Positions 1-10,985 of a stretch of DNA of 64,000 nt are shown here, piece by piece. Each line of letters starts with the position of its first letter. The first letter of the stretch is position 1. A model generated the notes under the pieces. The model was not told the origin of the DNA. It was given only the letters and a program-made list of their open reading frames with translations, and searched no databases. This DNA comes from Eukaryota sp. TZLM1-RC. Its lineage: Eukaryota; Metamonada: BaSk clade. The stretch spans positions 2,356,001 to 2,420,000 of the forward strand of contig JAUPSS010000002.1 in assembly GCA_040285825.1 (NCBI GenBank). Direction: 5' to 3'. Both the position numbers and the translations under genes were made by a program.

Positions 1-2
1 TT

Positions 3-428
3 ACAGAAGCTCACAGAGCCTGTACTCTCCGTGCTACTCATCATCCCAACTACATTCCGTTAAATCAACGATACGATGAGCCAGCCCACGAGTGGGACAT
101 TTTCAGAGCTGGCGCTAAAATCAATCCAGCTGGCATCAGCTCTTGCGTTGACACCGATGTCATATCTACCCTTGCCATGGCTACAGGTGGTACAAGGCCC
201 GGTCTCCAACTCCATCAAATCAACGATGAAGAACTGTGGGAGAACATTCTCTTCGCTTCCCAGTTTCCAAATCTGGCCACTGCCAAACTCACATTATCCC
301 AATTCAAAATGGACTGGAATATCTCCAATTACCAGAGTAGATGGATTAAATATATATCGCAGGTCGGCTTTGTCGTCAATCAATCAATGGGGATGAGAGA
401 TACACTAGCTATCGATCAGAAACTATGA
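3..428 (+). pseudogene. gag-like remnant of the deleted LTR element
   Basis: A frame open from the window edge to a TGA at 426-428 encodes about 141 residues. It contains segments such as DEELWENILFASQF and SQFKMDWNISNYQSRWIKY, which look like a capsid-type helical region rather than a host enzyme. It overlaps the start of the integrase frame (open from 397) in another phase. I infer gag from its position and character. No zinc knuckle is visible in the part present. Confidence 0.45.
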
Positions 429-1986
429 TCCATCAGACGACTTCGCTCTTCCAGACCCAGACGACCTTCGGGATACCCACAAAATCCTCATTCTAAAAGA
501 GAAATGTGCATCTGCAATCCCCATGTTCGATCCTTGGTTGAGTAGAATCCGTTCAGAGCAAAGACAAGCTGTTGCAGCTTACGAACGTTCATTTAATAAC
601 TGTTCCGTCAATCATCTTGACCTCTACGTTAACGAATCAGGCAAGATCATCATCCCGTCATCACTCATCAACGACACGCTCTTGATCATACATGGTTATG
701 TATCAGGCGGTCATCCTAGTATGTCTGAGAGTTTACGCAGGCTATCCTCTAGCGACTACTACTGGCCCAGTATGACTGATGATATGAAGAACCACGTGCG
801 TTCTTGTCCATCATGTCAGAAAACGGCACCTGTCCCCAAATCTATCACTCCTTCCACCGGATCTCTCTGGGCTGACAAACCCTTTGCGAGATTGAACGTG
901 GGTACCATTGGTCCTCTTCCTCCAGATCAAGAGGCCAATAAATACATCTTAGTTTTCGTGGACAGTTTCACTCGGTATACAATCCTCGTGCCCCTCAAAG
1001 AATTAAACGCAAGGCTGACAGCAGACGCTTTGATTTGGAGTGTGTGCGCAATCTTCGGTATACCTTACAGCATTCACAGTGACAACGGCCCAGAATTCGC
1101 CAACAACGTGTTTAAATCACTGTGCGAATTCCTGTCTATCAACATGACGAACAGTATTCCAAATATCAGTCAATCAAATGGCCTAGTTGAACGACGTCAT
1201 AGAGTTATTTTACAAAATCTTAGGAAGCTCCGAATCGATTTTAACGCCTATGACAACTGGTCAGAATACATACCTTACGTACAACTCTTAACGAATTCGT
1301 CTAAGAGCTCTGTCACAGGTTTCAGTCCATTCGAGCTGCTTATGTTTGGGTCAGACGTCAGTCCCAGAGCTGACCCTTTTTCAATTTTCTCCACCATCGA
1401 AAAGGCTACCACTGAGGTTCCTTTCATTCTGGATATCCAATCTAAATTTAATCGATTGAAAGAAAAACGAGAAAAAGCAGAAATCACCCAAACATCGAAA
1501 TCGCCGGAGGAGAAGCCAAGCACGAGTAACTTGCTATTCGAAGTTGGATGTTTAATCCTCAAATCATCTAGTAACTCCAAATTACATGGGAATTATCTGG
1601 GCCCATATCTGGTCATCGACAAACCTAGTAAATCAACTTTATTATTAAAGAATTTAATCACAGGTGTCGAATCTAAGGCTTGCATTTCACAATGCAAATT
1701 GTACCATTCTGACAAATCCACTGATGATGAGTTTCATCGTATCGTGGCCTCAGGTGATACTGAGGAACATCTTCTATTAGAAGTTCTTAGCCAGGATGGC
1801 AACGAGTGTCAAGTCATATACGCTGGAGATGTAGGAGGCACTGAGCCTGTCGACCGCATTAAGAACACCAAGGCCTACCAAGCCTTTCTCCAGACTAATA
1901 AGTCACGACCCCCCACTAGTCAACCTACTCGCAAACAACCTCGTAGAAGAGCTAGAAAAGACGGTCGAAAGGAGGGGAAAAAGTAG
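397..1986 (+). CDS. retrotransposon integrase (C-terminal pol fragment), first catalytic Asp lost
   Basis: The frame is open from 397; the first ATG is at 523 and would give 487 residues. It has the integrase HHCC zinc module (IIHGYVSGGHPS, then CPSCQK) and an RNase-H-fold core with HSDNGPEF (second Asp) and SNGLVERRH (Glu). The place of the first catalytic Asp reads LNVGTIGP, whereas the related element at 46900-53757 has LNADTIGP. Asp is therefore replaced by Gly and the enzyme should be inactive for strand transfer. A basic C-terminal tail ends at the TAG that abuts the LTR. The frame is otherwise intact. The product would integrate retrotransposon cDNA. Confidence 0.85.
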
Positions 1987-2169
1987 TGTTAGTCTTTACG
2001 CTATTCTAGAGTGTAGATAGACTTATCTATTTATTCTTGTTTTTTAGCTTAATGTTCATTGTTTATTCATGGAGACCTCACTAGTGATGGTATGGAAATT
2101 CATTATAGCTCATTTCTCGTCGTAATAAAATTACTATCTGTTCACATATATGTCTGACTCTAGCCCACA
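1987..2169 (+). repeat. 3' LTR of the deleted Ty3/gypsy-type element
   Basis: Starts TGTTAG directly after the stop codon and the purine tract at 1968-1983. It contains CACTAGTGATGG, which also occurs in the LTRs of the element at 46900-53757. The end near a CACA at 2166-2169 is approximate. Beyond it begins unrelated RT-A sequence. Confidence 0.65.
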
Positions 2170-2179
2170 GGCAAACTTA

Positions 2180-2350
2180 TTAAAATTTTTGTGCTTCTGG
2201 TGACAAAGGCGATATTTACTGAAATTGAATAGATAACTTTGAAGCTATTGTTTACTATGTTTCTTGTATTGTTACAAATGATACAACGGTTCGGAGAAGA
2301 TAACTAAATCCTGCTGAAGTACTCAGATTCAAGAAAACAATAAAATCACG
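2180..2350 (+). mobile_element. RT-A fragment, plus strand
   Basis: Broken frames translate to GDIY, YYVSCIV and TNDT in the order of the RT-A nuclease region (GDVY, DFVSC, NDT in better copies). It lies between the LTR and an RT-A copy on the other strand. Confidence 0.6.
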
Positions 2351-2359
2351 GTCATGATA

Positions 2360-3310
2360 ATTGCTTTTATTGAACATTCACACTTAATAAAATTAATTCA
2401 TAACTAATGGGACGAAATTCATTGAACCAAGATTTCCTCTACAAAATCTTGATCTGCTTGCGTCTAGCTGAAGCTTCTCTAAATCGATTGAAAAACCGAG
2501 GTAATCTATTAATAAAGGTAAAATGAATCCGAGAGCGCCATAAAAAAATATCAAATCTTTTCATTGTTTTTTCTTGAACCATTTTTTGGTAGTCATTCAA
2601 AAATATTTCTGCTTCTACTGATAGTCTTCCGTTTATCGAAAATGGGAAAGCAATAAAAACTAATGGTGTATTTCTACCAGCATTAGCTTCTTTGATATCT
2701 CTGTCATGTTTTCTATGTTTTTCTTCAGCTTTAAATTCAGAAGCACCTACAGGATTAGGTTTTCTTCTGTGAACCAAAGTTTCATTCGCAACCTTACATG
2801 AGACAAAGTCAACAACAGCTTCAGAGTTATCAATCCAATCACAATATACATCACCTCTATCATCAGAACCAAAATTGTTCAATGGCAGTGTTTCCTTCAG
2901 CAGGAGTTTTTTGATACACGAAATTCTTGCAGTTTGTGCCATATTAAAAACAGTGTCTTTAACAGCATCATGTAATGAAGAACGATAAGTTATCATTTTC
3001 GAAAAGTTCAGAGCATGCCGCAAAGTGAGCTGAGGTGAATTCGAACAGATACATTTTTCTTTTGATAATAATTGATTAGTGGGGTTATTCAAATATAATC
3101 TCATTTTTGTTACAACCGCTTCATTAGTAGCACACAGTCCAAATCTTCGTGGTACAATGGTTACAAACAATGAAGAATCTGATGACTGGTTTTCACAAAC
3201 ACCCTTTTCCAATAACATGAGTGTAGATCTTGATTTAAAACAGCCGAGCTGCATATAATATTATAAAGATCATTTTCACACATTCGGGTCAATCGTTTCT
3301 GTAGACCTAA
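2360..3310 (-). mobile_element. RT-A retroelement copy, 5'-truncated
   Basis: An open frame of 271 codons at 2439-3254 covers the C-terminal part of an RT-type polyprotein. It shows the zinc motif (CICSN...LRHALN), the nuclease-like motif SDDRGDVYCD...VVDFVSC, and the family tail (FDIFLWRSRI). The Cys of HALNC is Phe here (HALNFS). The 3' end has the family terminus (ATTAGTTATGAATT...TTCAATAAA read on the minus strand). The RT domain is missing, as expected for a 5'-truncated target-primed copy. Confidence 0.8.
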
Positions 3311-3411
3311 AAATTAGAGTTGGCCATTTTTGGGCCATCCATTTATTTATCCATCCGACTGGATATGGGTCGAATTTTTTTCAAATGTAAGGATAACGCA
3401 TTGAAGCTAAC

Positions 3412-3553
3412 TGTTGTTGTTACTGATCATCTAACCTGGTAGACAAATGAGAAATTCACATGATGACGTGGCACTTGTTCAAGAACATGTATTTTTATCA
3501 ATAAAGCTCTCTTTTTTTCTTTTCATCTTTGGTATTTCTGCCTAACGGAATCA
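3412..3553 (+). repeat. 5' LTR of the 1.1-kb element
   Basis: Matches 4371-4512 with scattered substitutions. Contains TCACATGATGACGTGGCAC, a CRE/ACGT-core-like motif, and an AATAAA-type signal (ATCAATAAAGC). Confidence 0.88.
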
Positions 3554-3573
3554 ATAATTATTGGCCCTCACTG

Positions 3574-4330
3574 CAGATGCTTTCTACCCGCGAAGTACCC
3601 TCCTCTCTTGATTCCATGAAAGTGAATGATGTGCTCTTGTTCTTACAGGAGTGGAATGTGTACTCTTCTGTTACACCGAAAAAGGGCCTTGTTCCAGCAA
3701 GGCTCCTTGTTGACCCTCTTGCTGGAATCATTAATTTTCACAAGACCTCGGGTCGATTCGTCCGATGAGGTGTTTCTGGATCATCTTAGATCCTCCACCT
3801 CGTTTTCTTCGTACGAGGACTTCAACTTGGCGATGGCTGAGTTGAAGGTTGATGTCCGTAAGGGCGACGTCTGTGAACGTTTGCTTCCTGAGATGTTTTT
3901 TCAGGCGAAGAGCAGGGCTTCCGGTCTGAAATTGCCTGCCTCAGCCTTCATGCTCCGATTCGCCAAGGGGATTCTTCCAATAGGATAACAGAAATAGATG
4001 ATTTCTCGCATTAGGGACGAGGTATTCCCCGACTTTCCTACCTTGGTAAGTACTGCAGAAGATGAACTCCTTGATTGCTCTCGAATAGCTTCTTGGAACA
4101 AACCTCCAAAGACTTTTCATAAAACTACTGACTCTTTGCGCCAACCTGGAATGAAATCTCGGTCTTCCAATAGATTCCGCAATCTGGTTGAAGGAACGTG
4201 CTTTAACTGCCATCAGAAAGGCCATTTGTCTCGTGACTGTCCCTCTAAAGTGAAACACGAAGTGAATCATCTTTGTCTTTGCAAAGACCCACCCCAAAAT
4301 ATGTCAAATCCCCTCTCCTCATTGTGTTAA
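3574..4330 (+). pseudogene. gag-like remnant with CCHC zinc knuckle
   Basis: Coding potential is split over three frames (3574-3768, about 3740-3988, 3998-4330), so at least one frameshift and one stop have accumulated. The last piece carries a canonical retroviral-type knuckle, CFNCHQKGHLSRDC, which binds nucleic acid in Gag proteins. No protease, RT or integrase signature follows. I read it as a decayed gag gene of the small LTR element. Confidence 0.7.
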
Positions 4331-4370
4331 GTTATTTTTGAAACTGTTGAAAGAAAATGGGAAAAAGTTG

Positions 4371-4512
4371 TGTTGTTGTTAATGATAAACTAACCTAGTA
4401 GACGAATGAGGAATTCACATGATGACGTGGCACTTGTTCAAGAACAAGTATTTTTATCAATAAAGCTCTCTTTTCTTCTTTTCATCTTTGGTTTTTCTGC
4501 CTAACGGCATCA
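4371..4512 (+). repeat. 3' LTR of the 1.1-kb element
   Basis: Pairs with 3412-3553 and is followed by the target duplication TAAC (4513-4516). Confidence 0.88.
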
Positions 4513-4516
4513 TAAC

Positions 4517-4961
4517 CATCCATCAATGACCCGCATGAGACATATTTTCTTTCTAACCTTTTTTTTCCTAAACTAAACGTTGGCGCTCTTAGGCTCATAT
4601 AAAATGAATAGAAAATAAGTCATCTTTATCTTAACTTCACGACTTAAGGCAACAATATCTATTGGCCTACATTAAATCGAAGGTAACTATTCAATTGTTT
4701 GCTTGTCTTTTCCTGTTGAAACTACAAATGTTACTTTTCAATTAATGAATTCACAGCACCCATGGAGAACACCACCGAATTTGGAAATATTGTATTATTG
4801 CAATGATATCTTTAATATTTGATATCAAATTTTTCAGAAGAAGGTAATTAACAACGGTCAAAAACAAGTAATTTCCAAGTGCGTGGCGGGGTGACTTGGT
4901 ATAAACAACTAATCAGAAATAGTAAAACAAAAATTGACTAATTTTATTTTAAAAACCAAAA
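4517..4961. other. intergenic, no gene seen
   Basis: AT-rich spacer between the small LTR element and the 3' end of the MPN-domain gene. I see no ORF, repeat or RNA gene in it. Confidence 0.5.
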
Positions 4962-5781
4962 TTAATTCCTTAAACGTTGTTCAACAGCAGCACTATTCTT
5001 TCTAATCTCGCTGGCTAAAATTCCCAAGGTAGCAAGTGCGTTAGTCTGACTACTGACACTCAATTCACCTTCACTACTGATTTCACCCAACACATTAGTA
5101 ATCTTTGCTAACAGATCCTCGTCAATGTCTTGCTTTGGGCTGTCGAGGTATTCCCTCAAAACAAGGAGATCTGACTCGTACTTTTTAATGTAATCATTAG
5201 AAGAAGAAATGGTTGAGGAAATTGGCTTGGAAGAGAGAGCAGACTCTCCAATCATTCGTAATGCATTTCGTTCTGCTTCTTCTGCTTCGACTCTGGTTTC
5301 AATAGGTGAGTACTGCAAAGAATCGGATAACTTGCAATAGTGAGCCTGGATTGGTACATCATCAGTTTCAAGGGAAGTGTCGAAGGAGATGATCAACGGA
5401 ACATTATGTTCTGAAAGATAAGAAGAAAGAGGTGTTATCAAAGAAGAAACGTCAGAGTGAGTGGTGTACAGACCAAGGAAAGATTCGATATTGTTACTGA
5501 TTGAACGATTGCGCTTGCTAAACTCCTTTATGGAGGGGTTGATGAGTTCAAGTATAGATGATAAGCTTTCAGGGAATTCCTAGAATAAGAAAAGATCAGA
5601 ATCTTACCTTAACATCACGATAGTGTTTGAGGGGGAAGGAGTTAGTGACGACAGCGATGTTGTTGTATACATAACCAAGAATAATACCCACTGCATACTT
5701 TGCATCAAGCTCACGACGAGAGTGATGATCTAAAGCATTGAAGACTACAAGAGGACGAAGAGAAACAGAAGAGACGATCAT
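4962..5781 (-). CDS. MPN-domain protein without JAMM residues (CSN6 / eIF3f / Rpn8 group), one 28-nt intron
   Basis: Two exons: 5781-5608 (58 codons) and 5579-4962 (205 codons plus stop), joined in phase 0 for about 263 residues. The intron 5607-5580 has GTAAGA at its start and CTAG at its end. After joining, the N-terminus reads as an MPN (Mov34) fold: PLVVFNALDHHSRR, VGIILGYV, VVTNSF, FLGLYTTHSD, then PLIISFDTS. The HxH...SxxD zinc-protease motif is absent, so this is a scaffold-type MPN subunit, as in the COP9 signalosome (CSN6), eIF3 (eIF3f) or proteasome lid (Rpn8). A charged stretch with EAEEAERNAL and a C-terminal helical region resemble CSN6 and Rpn8 most. Assignment to one complex is not secure. 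Confidence 0.75.
5580..5607 (-). other. 28-nt spliceosomal intron
   Basis: On the minus strand it starts GTAAGATTC and ends TTATTCTAG. Removing it joins two MPN-domain halves in frame across a conserved region, which supports it strongly even without cDNA. Confidence 0.75.
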
Positions 5782-5839
5782 GGAATTGGAAACAAAATAA
5801 ATAATGTTTAAGTTGAATCTAGTGTTACACGAAAGGTAC

Positions 5840-6755
5840 TTATCTTTTATTGAACTTTCACACTTAACAAAATAAACTCATAACTAATGGGACGAAATTC
5901 ATGGAACCAAGATTTCCTCATCAAAATCTTGATCTACTTGCTGTCTCGCTAAAGCTTCTCTACTTCGATTGAAAAACCGAAACAATCTATTAATTATGGC
6001 AAATTGAATTCGAGAGCGCCATAAAAAATAGCAAATTTTTTCATTGTTTTTTCTTGAACCATTTTTTTGAAATCATTCACAAAAGTTCCTGCTCCTACTG
6101 ACAGTCTTCCGTTTATCGAAAATGGGAAAGCAATAAAAACAAGTGGTCTATTTCTATCAGTATTAGCTTCTTCGATATTTTTGTCATACTATGTTTTTCT
6201 TTAGCTTTATATTCAAGAGCACTTACAGGATTAAGTTTTCTTCTTTGAACCAAAGTGTCATATGCAATATTACAGGAGACAAAGTCAACAACAGCTTCAG
6301 AGTTCTCAAACCAATCACAGTATACATCACCTCTATCATCAGAGTCAAAACTATTCAATGACAGTGTTTCCTTCAGCAGAGACTCTTTGATACACGAAAT
6401 TCTTGCAGTTCGTGCCATATTAAAAACTGTGTCATGTAATGAAGAACGATAAGTTATCAATTTCGAACAATTCAGAGCATGTCGCAAAGTGAGCTGAGGT
6501 GAATTCGAACAAATACATTTTTCTTCTGATAATAATTGATTAATGGGGATATTCAAATATAATTTCATTTTAATTACAAACGCTTCATTAGTGGCACACA
6601 ATCCAAATCTTCGTGGTATAATAATTACAAACAGTAACGAATCTGATGACTGATTTTCACAAACACCTTTTCCAATAAGAACGACTGGAGATCTCTATTT
6701 ACAAAAGTTGACCTACACCTATTTTTATAAAGATCATTTTCCTACATTCCATTCC
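5840..6755 (-). mobile_element. RT-A retroelement copy, 5'-truncated
   Basis: Same arrangement as the copy at 2360-3310. The best frame (6601-6113) shows CICSN...LRHALNC, SDDRGDVYCDW, VVDFVSC and the start of the FPFSI-type tail, with frameshifts after it. Its 3' end lies about 55 bp upstream of the MPN gene's ATG. The 5' end stops near 6755. Confidence 0.78.
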
Positions 6756-7140
6756 GTTTCCGGACGATTCGCGACGTTTCTTATTACGTTTTCGATTCAA
6801 TTGTAGTGCGTCCGAATATTTCGGAAGCGTGGAAACGGAGAAACGGAAACCCTTTCGTGCACCACTGTTTGACAATTAAAAAAAGGTGCAATCCCATCCA
6901 AGTCACAGCACAGAATGCAAACTACAAAACTCTATTGATCAAACTCAGAAGAAAGAAGCACTCCCACTGAGCACCTTTTTCACTGAGTAACACAGTACAA
7001 TTGTAGTTAAACGATTGATATTTACTCCTTTCCATCAGTTCTTGTTTTCTAGATTTCTTGTCGTTAGAGCAATTGAAAATTATAAACATCAACACAAAGG
7101 CAATATATATTTATATAAAGAATATACAACAAAAACAAAG
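6756..7140. other. intergenic with an imperfect inverted, GC-richer patch
   Basis: 6757-6860 contains CCGTTTCCGGACG facing CGTCCGAATATTTCGGAAG and CGGAGAAACGG, an unusual GC-rich dyad for this genome. The rest is AT-rich spacer leading to the 3' end of the transporter gene. Confidence 0.4.
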
Positions 7141-8487
7141 CTAATTAATACCACTAATCACCTTCAACTTTGATGGAATCTTGGTGAAAATAAACAAACA
7201 TACTAATAGAGACACACCTCCAGCCACTTGCAAAGCCGTTGACGTAGTATTGGTGATTGAGATAAGGTAACTCAACCCAACAGTACAGAAAATCTGCCCT
7301 GTAGCCATTGCTAAACAAAATAAAGAAGAGCAAATACCCATATCAGAATCATTGGTGACAATACGTTCAATTAAAGCAAATGGTAAGGAAAATGCAACAG
7401 CAGTCTGAAAACCAAGCATGGAGACAGCAATAACAGATTGGGTCTTACCTAAAGGAACCATTGTAGCTACAAGTAACCCAATTCCAGCAAGCCAATGTCC
7501 CAGGCCATACAAAAGTTTAATTCTAAATAAACAAGAGTCCTTGCCAATAATTGCAGAGATTAAAGGTGCTGCAACCAAGCAAATGACGCTACCACCAGTC
7601 AAAGCTAATGAACCAACCTTAACTCCCTTGGTAAATAATTCTGGTGATGTTTCGGGATCGCCGCCAAAAACTTCTGTACCGAAAAAAGTAGTTGTGAATT
7701 GGAATACAGCAAAAATAGAAATCCATGATAGTATTTGAATCCAAATAAGAGTTTTGAAAAGCTTTGGTAACCTTTTAAGGGTGGTAGTGATATCTTTGAA
7801 AATAGACTTGTTGGAAGAGAATATGGAAGGAACAGGTTCTTTTGCAAAACAAATAGTGAACAGCATCGAGAAAAAGAAAATGCTCGCTGCAATAGTAAAT
7901 TGAGCAGCCATCTCTGAACTAAAAACACTGCCCAAAACAGGAAACATTTCAAACAAATCAAAGGAAGCAAGTAAATAACCAAGAACTGAGCCAGTACCTA
8001 CACTCCAGGAAAACCAAAGATTACCAGTAACTTGCTGGTGACTGGGACAGACATCAATTACAATAGAGTGAGCTAGGGATTCTAGGAGTTTGAAAGACAA
8101 ATCCATAAAAGCAATGAGAAAAAAGCAGACAAAAACTCTGTATTTGTGTGACAGTAGGGTGAAATAAGGCACCGAGGGCAAAACTAAGGCAGAAATGATC
8201 GCTGTCATGGAGAATACAAAGATAAAAGGACGACGTTTGCCGAAGGAACAATGAGATCTGTCCGAAAGCTTACCAATGAATGGTAAAAAGTAGATTGAGA
8301 GCAGCGCAGCAGCTAAATATGCCATACCAGCATCAGATTCAGAGAGACCGAGACTTTGAAGTAAAGGAACGGCAAAAGAGTATTCAGATGCCCATGAAAT
8401 CTCAACGCCTATGTTGATAAAGACAAGAGCAAGAAGCCTGAACTTCGAGAGTGACTTTGGTAATGACGATTGAAGAAAAGGTTCCAT
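7141..8487 (-). CDS. SLC45-like major facilitator (sugar/H+ symporter type)
   Basis: 448 residues, ATG at 8487, no intron. The N-terminus GVEISWASEYSFAVPLLQ followed by GLSESDAGM and a loop-2 signature GKLSDRSHCSFGKRRPFI is typical of the SLC45 / plant-sucrose-transporter branch of the GPH/MFS superfamily. About 12 hydrophobic helices can be counted, with a longer central cytosolic loop (around residues 210-235) between the two six-helix halves. The expected role is proton-coupled transport of a sugar or related solute at the plasma membrane or an endomembrane; the substrate cannot be read from sequence. An RT-D repeat sits immediately upstream (8560 onward), so the promoter region is about 75 bp or overlaps repeat. 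Confidence 0.85.
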   Translation of the reverse strand: MEPFLQSSLPKSLSKFRLLALVFINIGVEISWASEYSFAVPLLQSLGLSESDAGMAYLAAALLSIYFLPFIGKLSDRSHCSFGKRRPFIFVFSMTAIISALVLPSVPYFTLLSHKYRVFVCFFLIAFMDLSFKLLESLAHSIVIDVCPSHQQVTGNLWFSWSVGTGSVLGYLLASFDLFEMFPVLGSVFSSEMAAQFTIAASIFFFSMLFTICFAKEPVPSIFSSNKSIFKDITTTLKRLPKLFKTLIWIQILSWISIFAVFQFTTTFFGTEVFGGDPETSPELFTKGVKVGSLALTGGSVICLVAAPLISAIIGKDSCLFRIKLLYGLGHWLAGIGLLVATMVPLGKTQSVIAVSMLGFQTAVAFSLPFALIERIVTNDSDMGICSSLFCLAMATGQIFCTVGLSYLISITNTTSTALQVAGGVSLLVCLFIFTKIPSKLKVISGIN

Positions 8488-8559
8488 TGTTGTCGGAGTT
8501 GCAGGTTTCCGAAAAAAGGATCTCTTCGCAATAAATCCTTTTTTTAATGGATTGTTTTT

Positions 8560-9262
8560 TATTTATTTTCAAAAAAAACTAGAAATCAATATCTTCAAAA
8601 CAGCTTCCACACCATCACACCGTACAACAGCAATGTTTTGGTAATGCGAACTGCCAAACATCAGAGCTTTCGAAATCATCACAGAAATAGTTTTGAAAAT
8701 AGTAAAAACAATACAATGCAACCCCAAACGGCGATCAAAAAGCTTATTCATTCTTCTTTTCATAAGTTTTTCAAAATCATCAATAAAATTCATTGCAATT
8801 TTTCCAAGACGTCAAAGACGACAAAGGTATAGCAAATGGACAAATTTGGTAATCCACATGGCGAAGATGTTTCAATTTTTTCAAAGGATTTGCATATTTC
8901 TTCCGTTTATACAATTCTGAAACATCAAGGGGAGATACTTCGGATTGTGCATTTTTAAGGCATTTTTCTCTGCAAACATCCACTGTTACAACATCAACAA
9001 CATTCAAGACATCATCAAGTGAGGGCACAACAACATCAGCACGTCGTTTTTCATATTCTGAATCTCTTACGCTTTCATTTATATCAAGAGACCTCAACAA
9101 CGGTTCTACAAATGATTCAGTATGATAGGAGTTACACATTGCATGGATTTGATCTCTAATAGCATCACGCAAAGCGAAATGATAAAAAATAAATCTGTCG
9201 CAATAAAACAAATGTGATAATGTCAAACCAGTTCCACATTTGCAAAACAAATCATTGGGCAA
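8560..9262 (-). mobile_element. RT-D retroelement fragment
   Basis: The frame 9262-8780 shows FCKCGTGLTLSHLFYC (zinc motif), then KRRADVVVPSLDDV and VVDVVTVDVC (nuclease-like R-x-D...D). A shifted frame below it gives the family tail. It lacks the RT domain. Confidence 0.75.
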
Positions 9263-9269
9263 TAAGTCC

Positions 9270-10985
9270 TAATACCAATCCTTTTTTGAGTGAGATATCT
9301 GGTGAACTTGAAAGTTTGACTACCCCAATCTGGAACAAATATTTCCCTCAATCAATACAGAAAATTCAAAACCGATCTTTAGTTTTGTTTAAAAAATACT
9401 TCGACCAAAATATTTGAAAACTTGGTTTTTGAGGTAACAATTGGTTTGGCTAAGAAAAGAAATGCCAATCTTTTAAAAAGTAAGTGTCAGTTTTAGTCTT
9501 CCGCCTTAGTAACAACCATTCCTCCAGTTTTTGACACTCTCTTAACTGATTTTGTTTTGAATAAAATATGTATAAAAAAATTCTGCCAGGATTTTGAATA
9601 TGAGATTTCGTTCCTTTATCTGGCATTCAAAATTTACCTCATAATTTTATTTGTAATTGTTGACGAAAACTTAAGTATTCATTGAACATGCACAGTTAAT
9701 TGAATTAATTCATAACTAATGGGACGAATATCATTGAACCAAGATTTTTTCTACAAAATCTTGATCTGCTTACTGTCTAGCTAAAGCTTCTCTTATTCGA
9801 TTGAGAAACCGAGGTAATCTATTAATAATGGCAAATTGAATCCGAGAACGCCATAAAAAAATATCAAATCTGTTCATTGTTTTTTCTTGAACCATTTTTT
9901 GGAAATCATTCAAAATAGTTTCTGCTTCAATTGATAATCTTACGTTTATCGAAAAGGGAAAAGCAATAAAAACTAGGTGTGTATTTCTACCAGCATTAGC
10001 TTCTTCAATATTTTATCATATTTTTTATGTTTTTCTTTTGCTTTAAAATCAAGAGCACTCACAGGATTAAGTTTTCTTCTGTGAACCAAAGTATCATTTG
10101 CAACAATACGTGAGACAAAGTCAACAATAGCTTCAGAGTTATCAATCAATCACAGTATACATCACCTCTATCATCAGAACCAAAATTATTCAGAGAAAGT
10201 GTTTCCTTCAGCAGAAACTCTTTGATACACGATATTCTTGGAGTTTGTGCCTTATTGAAAACAGTGTCTCTAACTGCATCATGTAATGAAGAACGATAAG
10301 TTATCAATTTAGAACAATTCAGAGCATGGCGCAAAGTGAGTTGAGGTGAATTCGAACAAATACATTTTTCTTTTGATAATAATTGATTAATGGGGATATT
10401 GAAAACTTGCAATTTCTGATTTGTTGAATGTTAAAAAAATTATTACCTTTAGAAGCAATAATCATGATTTTGTAAGACACGAATTATATTGTATGTGCAA
10501 GTTTCATAAAATTGAAACTTTTTTGGAGCCTCTAATGTCAAATCTGTTTGATGCTGAAGATGATTTTCATAAGAATAATAGAGGTGATGTCATATTAGCT
10601 GGATTAGATGGAATATTTGTTTTAGTGGATGTGATGTCTGTTGACTCATGTAATGTCTTTAATGAAAGGCTTGTTAATTGTGAAATTCATAATCCTCTTT
10701 CAAATGTTGAAAAATCCAAAATCAAAAAATACAATGAACCGTTGTCCAAATTGTGTACCCAATAACTTGCAAAATACAATTTGCATCCATTTATGTTGTA
10801 TCTACTTGGTACACTTGCTCCTGTCGCCTTTCGTTTTTCTGGCAGATTTTAAACTGATTGTTAAAAGAAAGAACTAATAGAAATTTTATCAGATTGTTTT
10901 GGCGAAATAGAATTGTGTTTCCTACTTTTAAGGGGATGTTGAAGATGATCTTTGATGCTCTGCTATTTTTTGAATCTCATTATAC
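9270..10985 (+). mobile_element. RT-B-like retroelement, split by an RT-A insertion
   Basis: The left half (9270-9665) reads in broken frames as WNKYFPQSIQKIQNRSL, then a GLAKK segment and the run-up to the zinc motif. The right half (10409-10985) resumes at the zinc region with ITFRSNNHDFVRHELYCMC, NNRGDVILAGLDG and VDVMSVDSCN. The interruption is the RT-A copy at 9673-10400, flanked by GAAAACTT on both sides. Confidence 0.78.
9673..10400 (-). mobile_element. RT-A copy inserted in the RT-B-like element
   Basis: An 8-bp target duplication GAAAACTT lies at 9665-9672 and 10401-10408. Frames show CICSN, LRHALNC, SDDRGDVYCD and FDIFLWRSRI-like pieces with a few frameshifts. The 3' end carries the family terminus TTATGAATTAATTC...TTCAAT. 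Confidence 0.82.

Larger units (their letters stand above)
1..2169 (+). mobile_element. Ty3/gypsy-type LTR retrotransposon, internally deleted, left end outside window
   Basis: Only the right part of the element lies in the window. A gag-like frame runs straight into an integrase frame, and the protease, RT and RNase H regions are absent, so an internal deletion has joined the two ends. The integrase frame is followed by a polypurine tract (1968-1983), a stop codon and a 3' LTR starting with TG at 1987. The integrase is clearly related to that of the fuller element at 46900-53757, so both belong to one lineage. The right LTR edge near 2169 is a judgement, because the left LTR is not available for comparison. 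Confidence 0.8.
3412..4512 (+). mobile_element. 1.1-kb non-autonomous LTR element with gag only
   Basis: Two LTRs of 142 bp (3412-3553 and 4371-4512) both begin TGTTGTTGTTA and end CATCA. A 4-bp target duplication TAAC lies at 3408-3411 and 4513-4516. A purine-rich tract (4349-4367) precedes the right LTR. The 817-bp interior holds only a broken gag-like region with a zinc knuckle and no pol. The LTRs differ at several positions, so it is not very recent. It must depend on another element for RT and integrase. Confidence 0.88.

Noticed and set aside
1275-1580. Antisense 101-codon ORF within the integrase gene
   Set aside because: Shadow of the integrase frame without any domain features; the same applies to the long antisense frames at 47036-47332 and 48538-48840.
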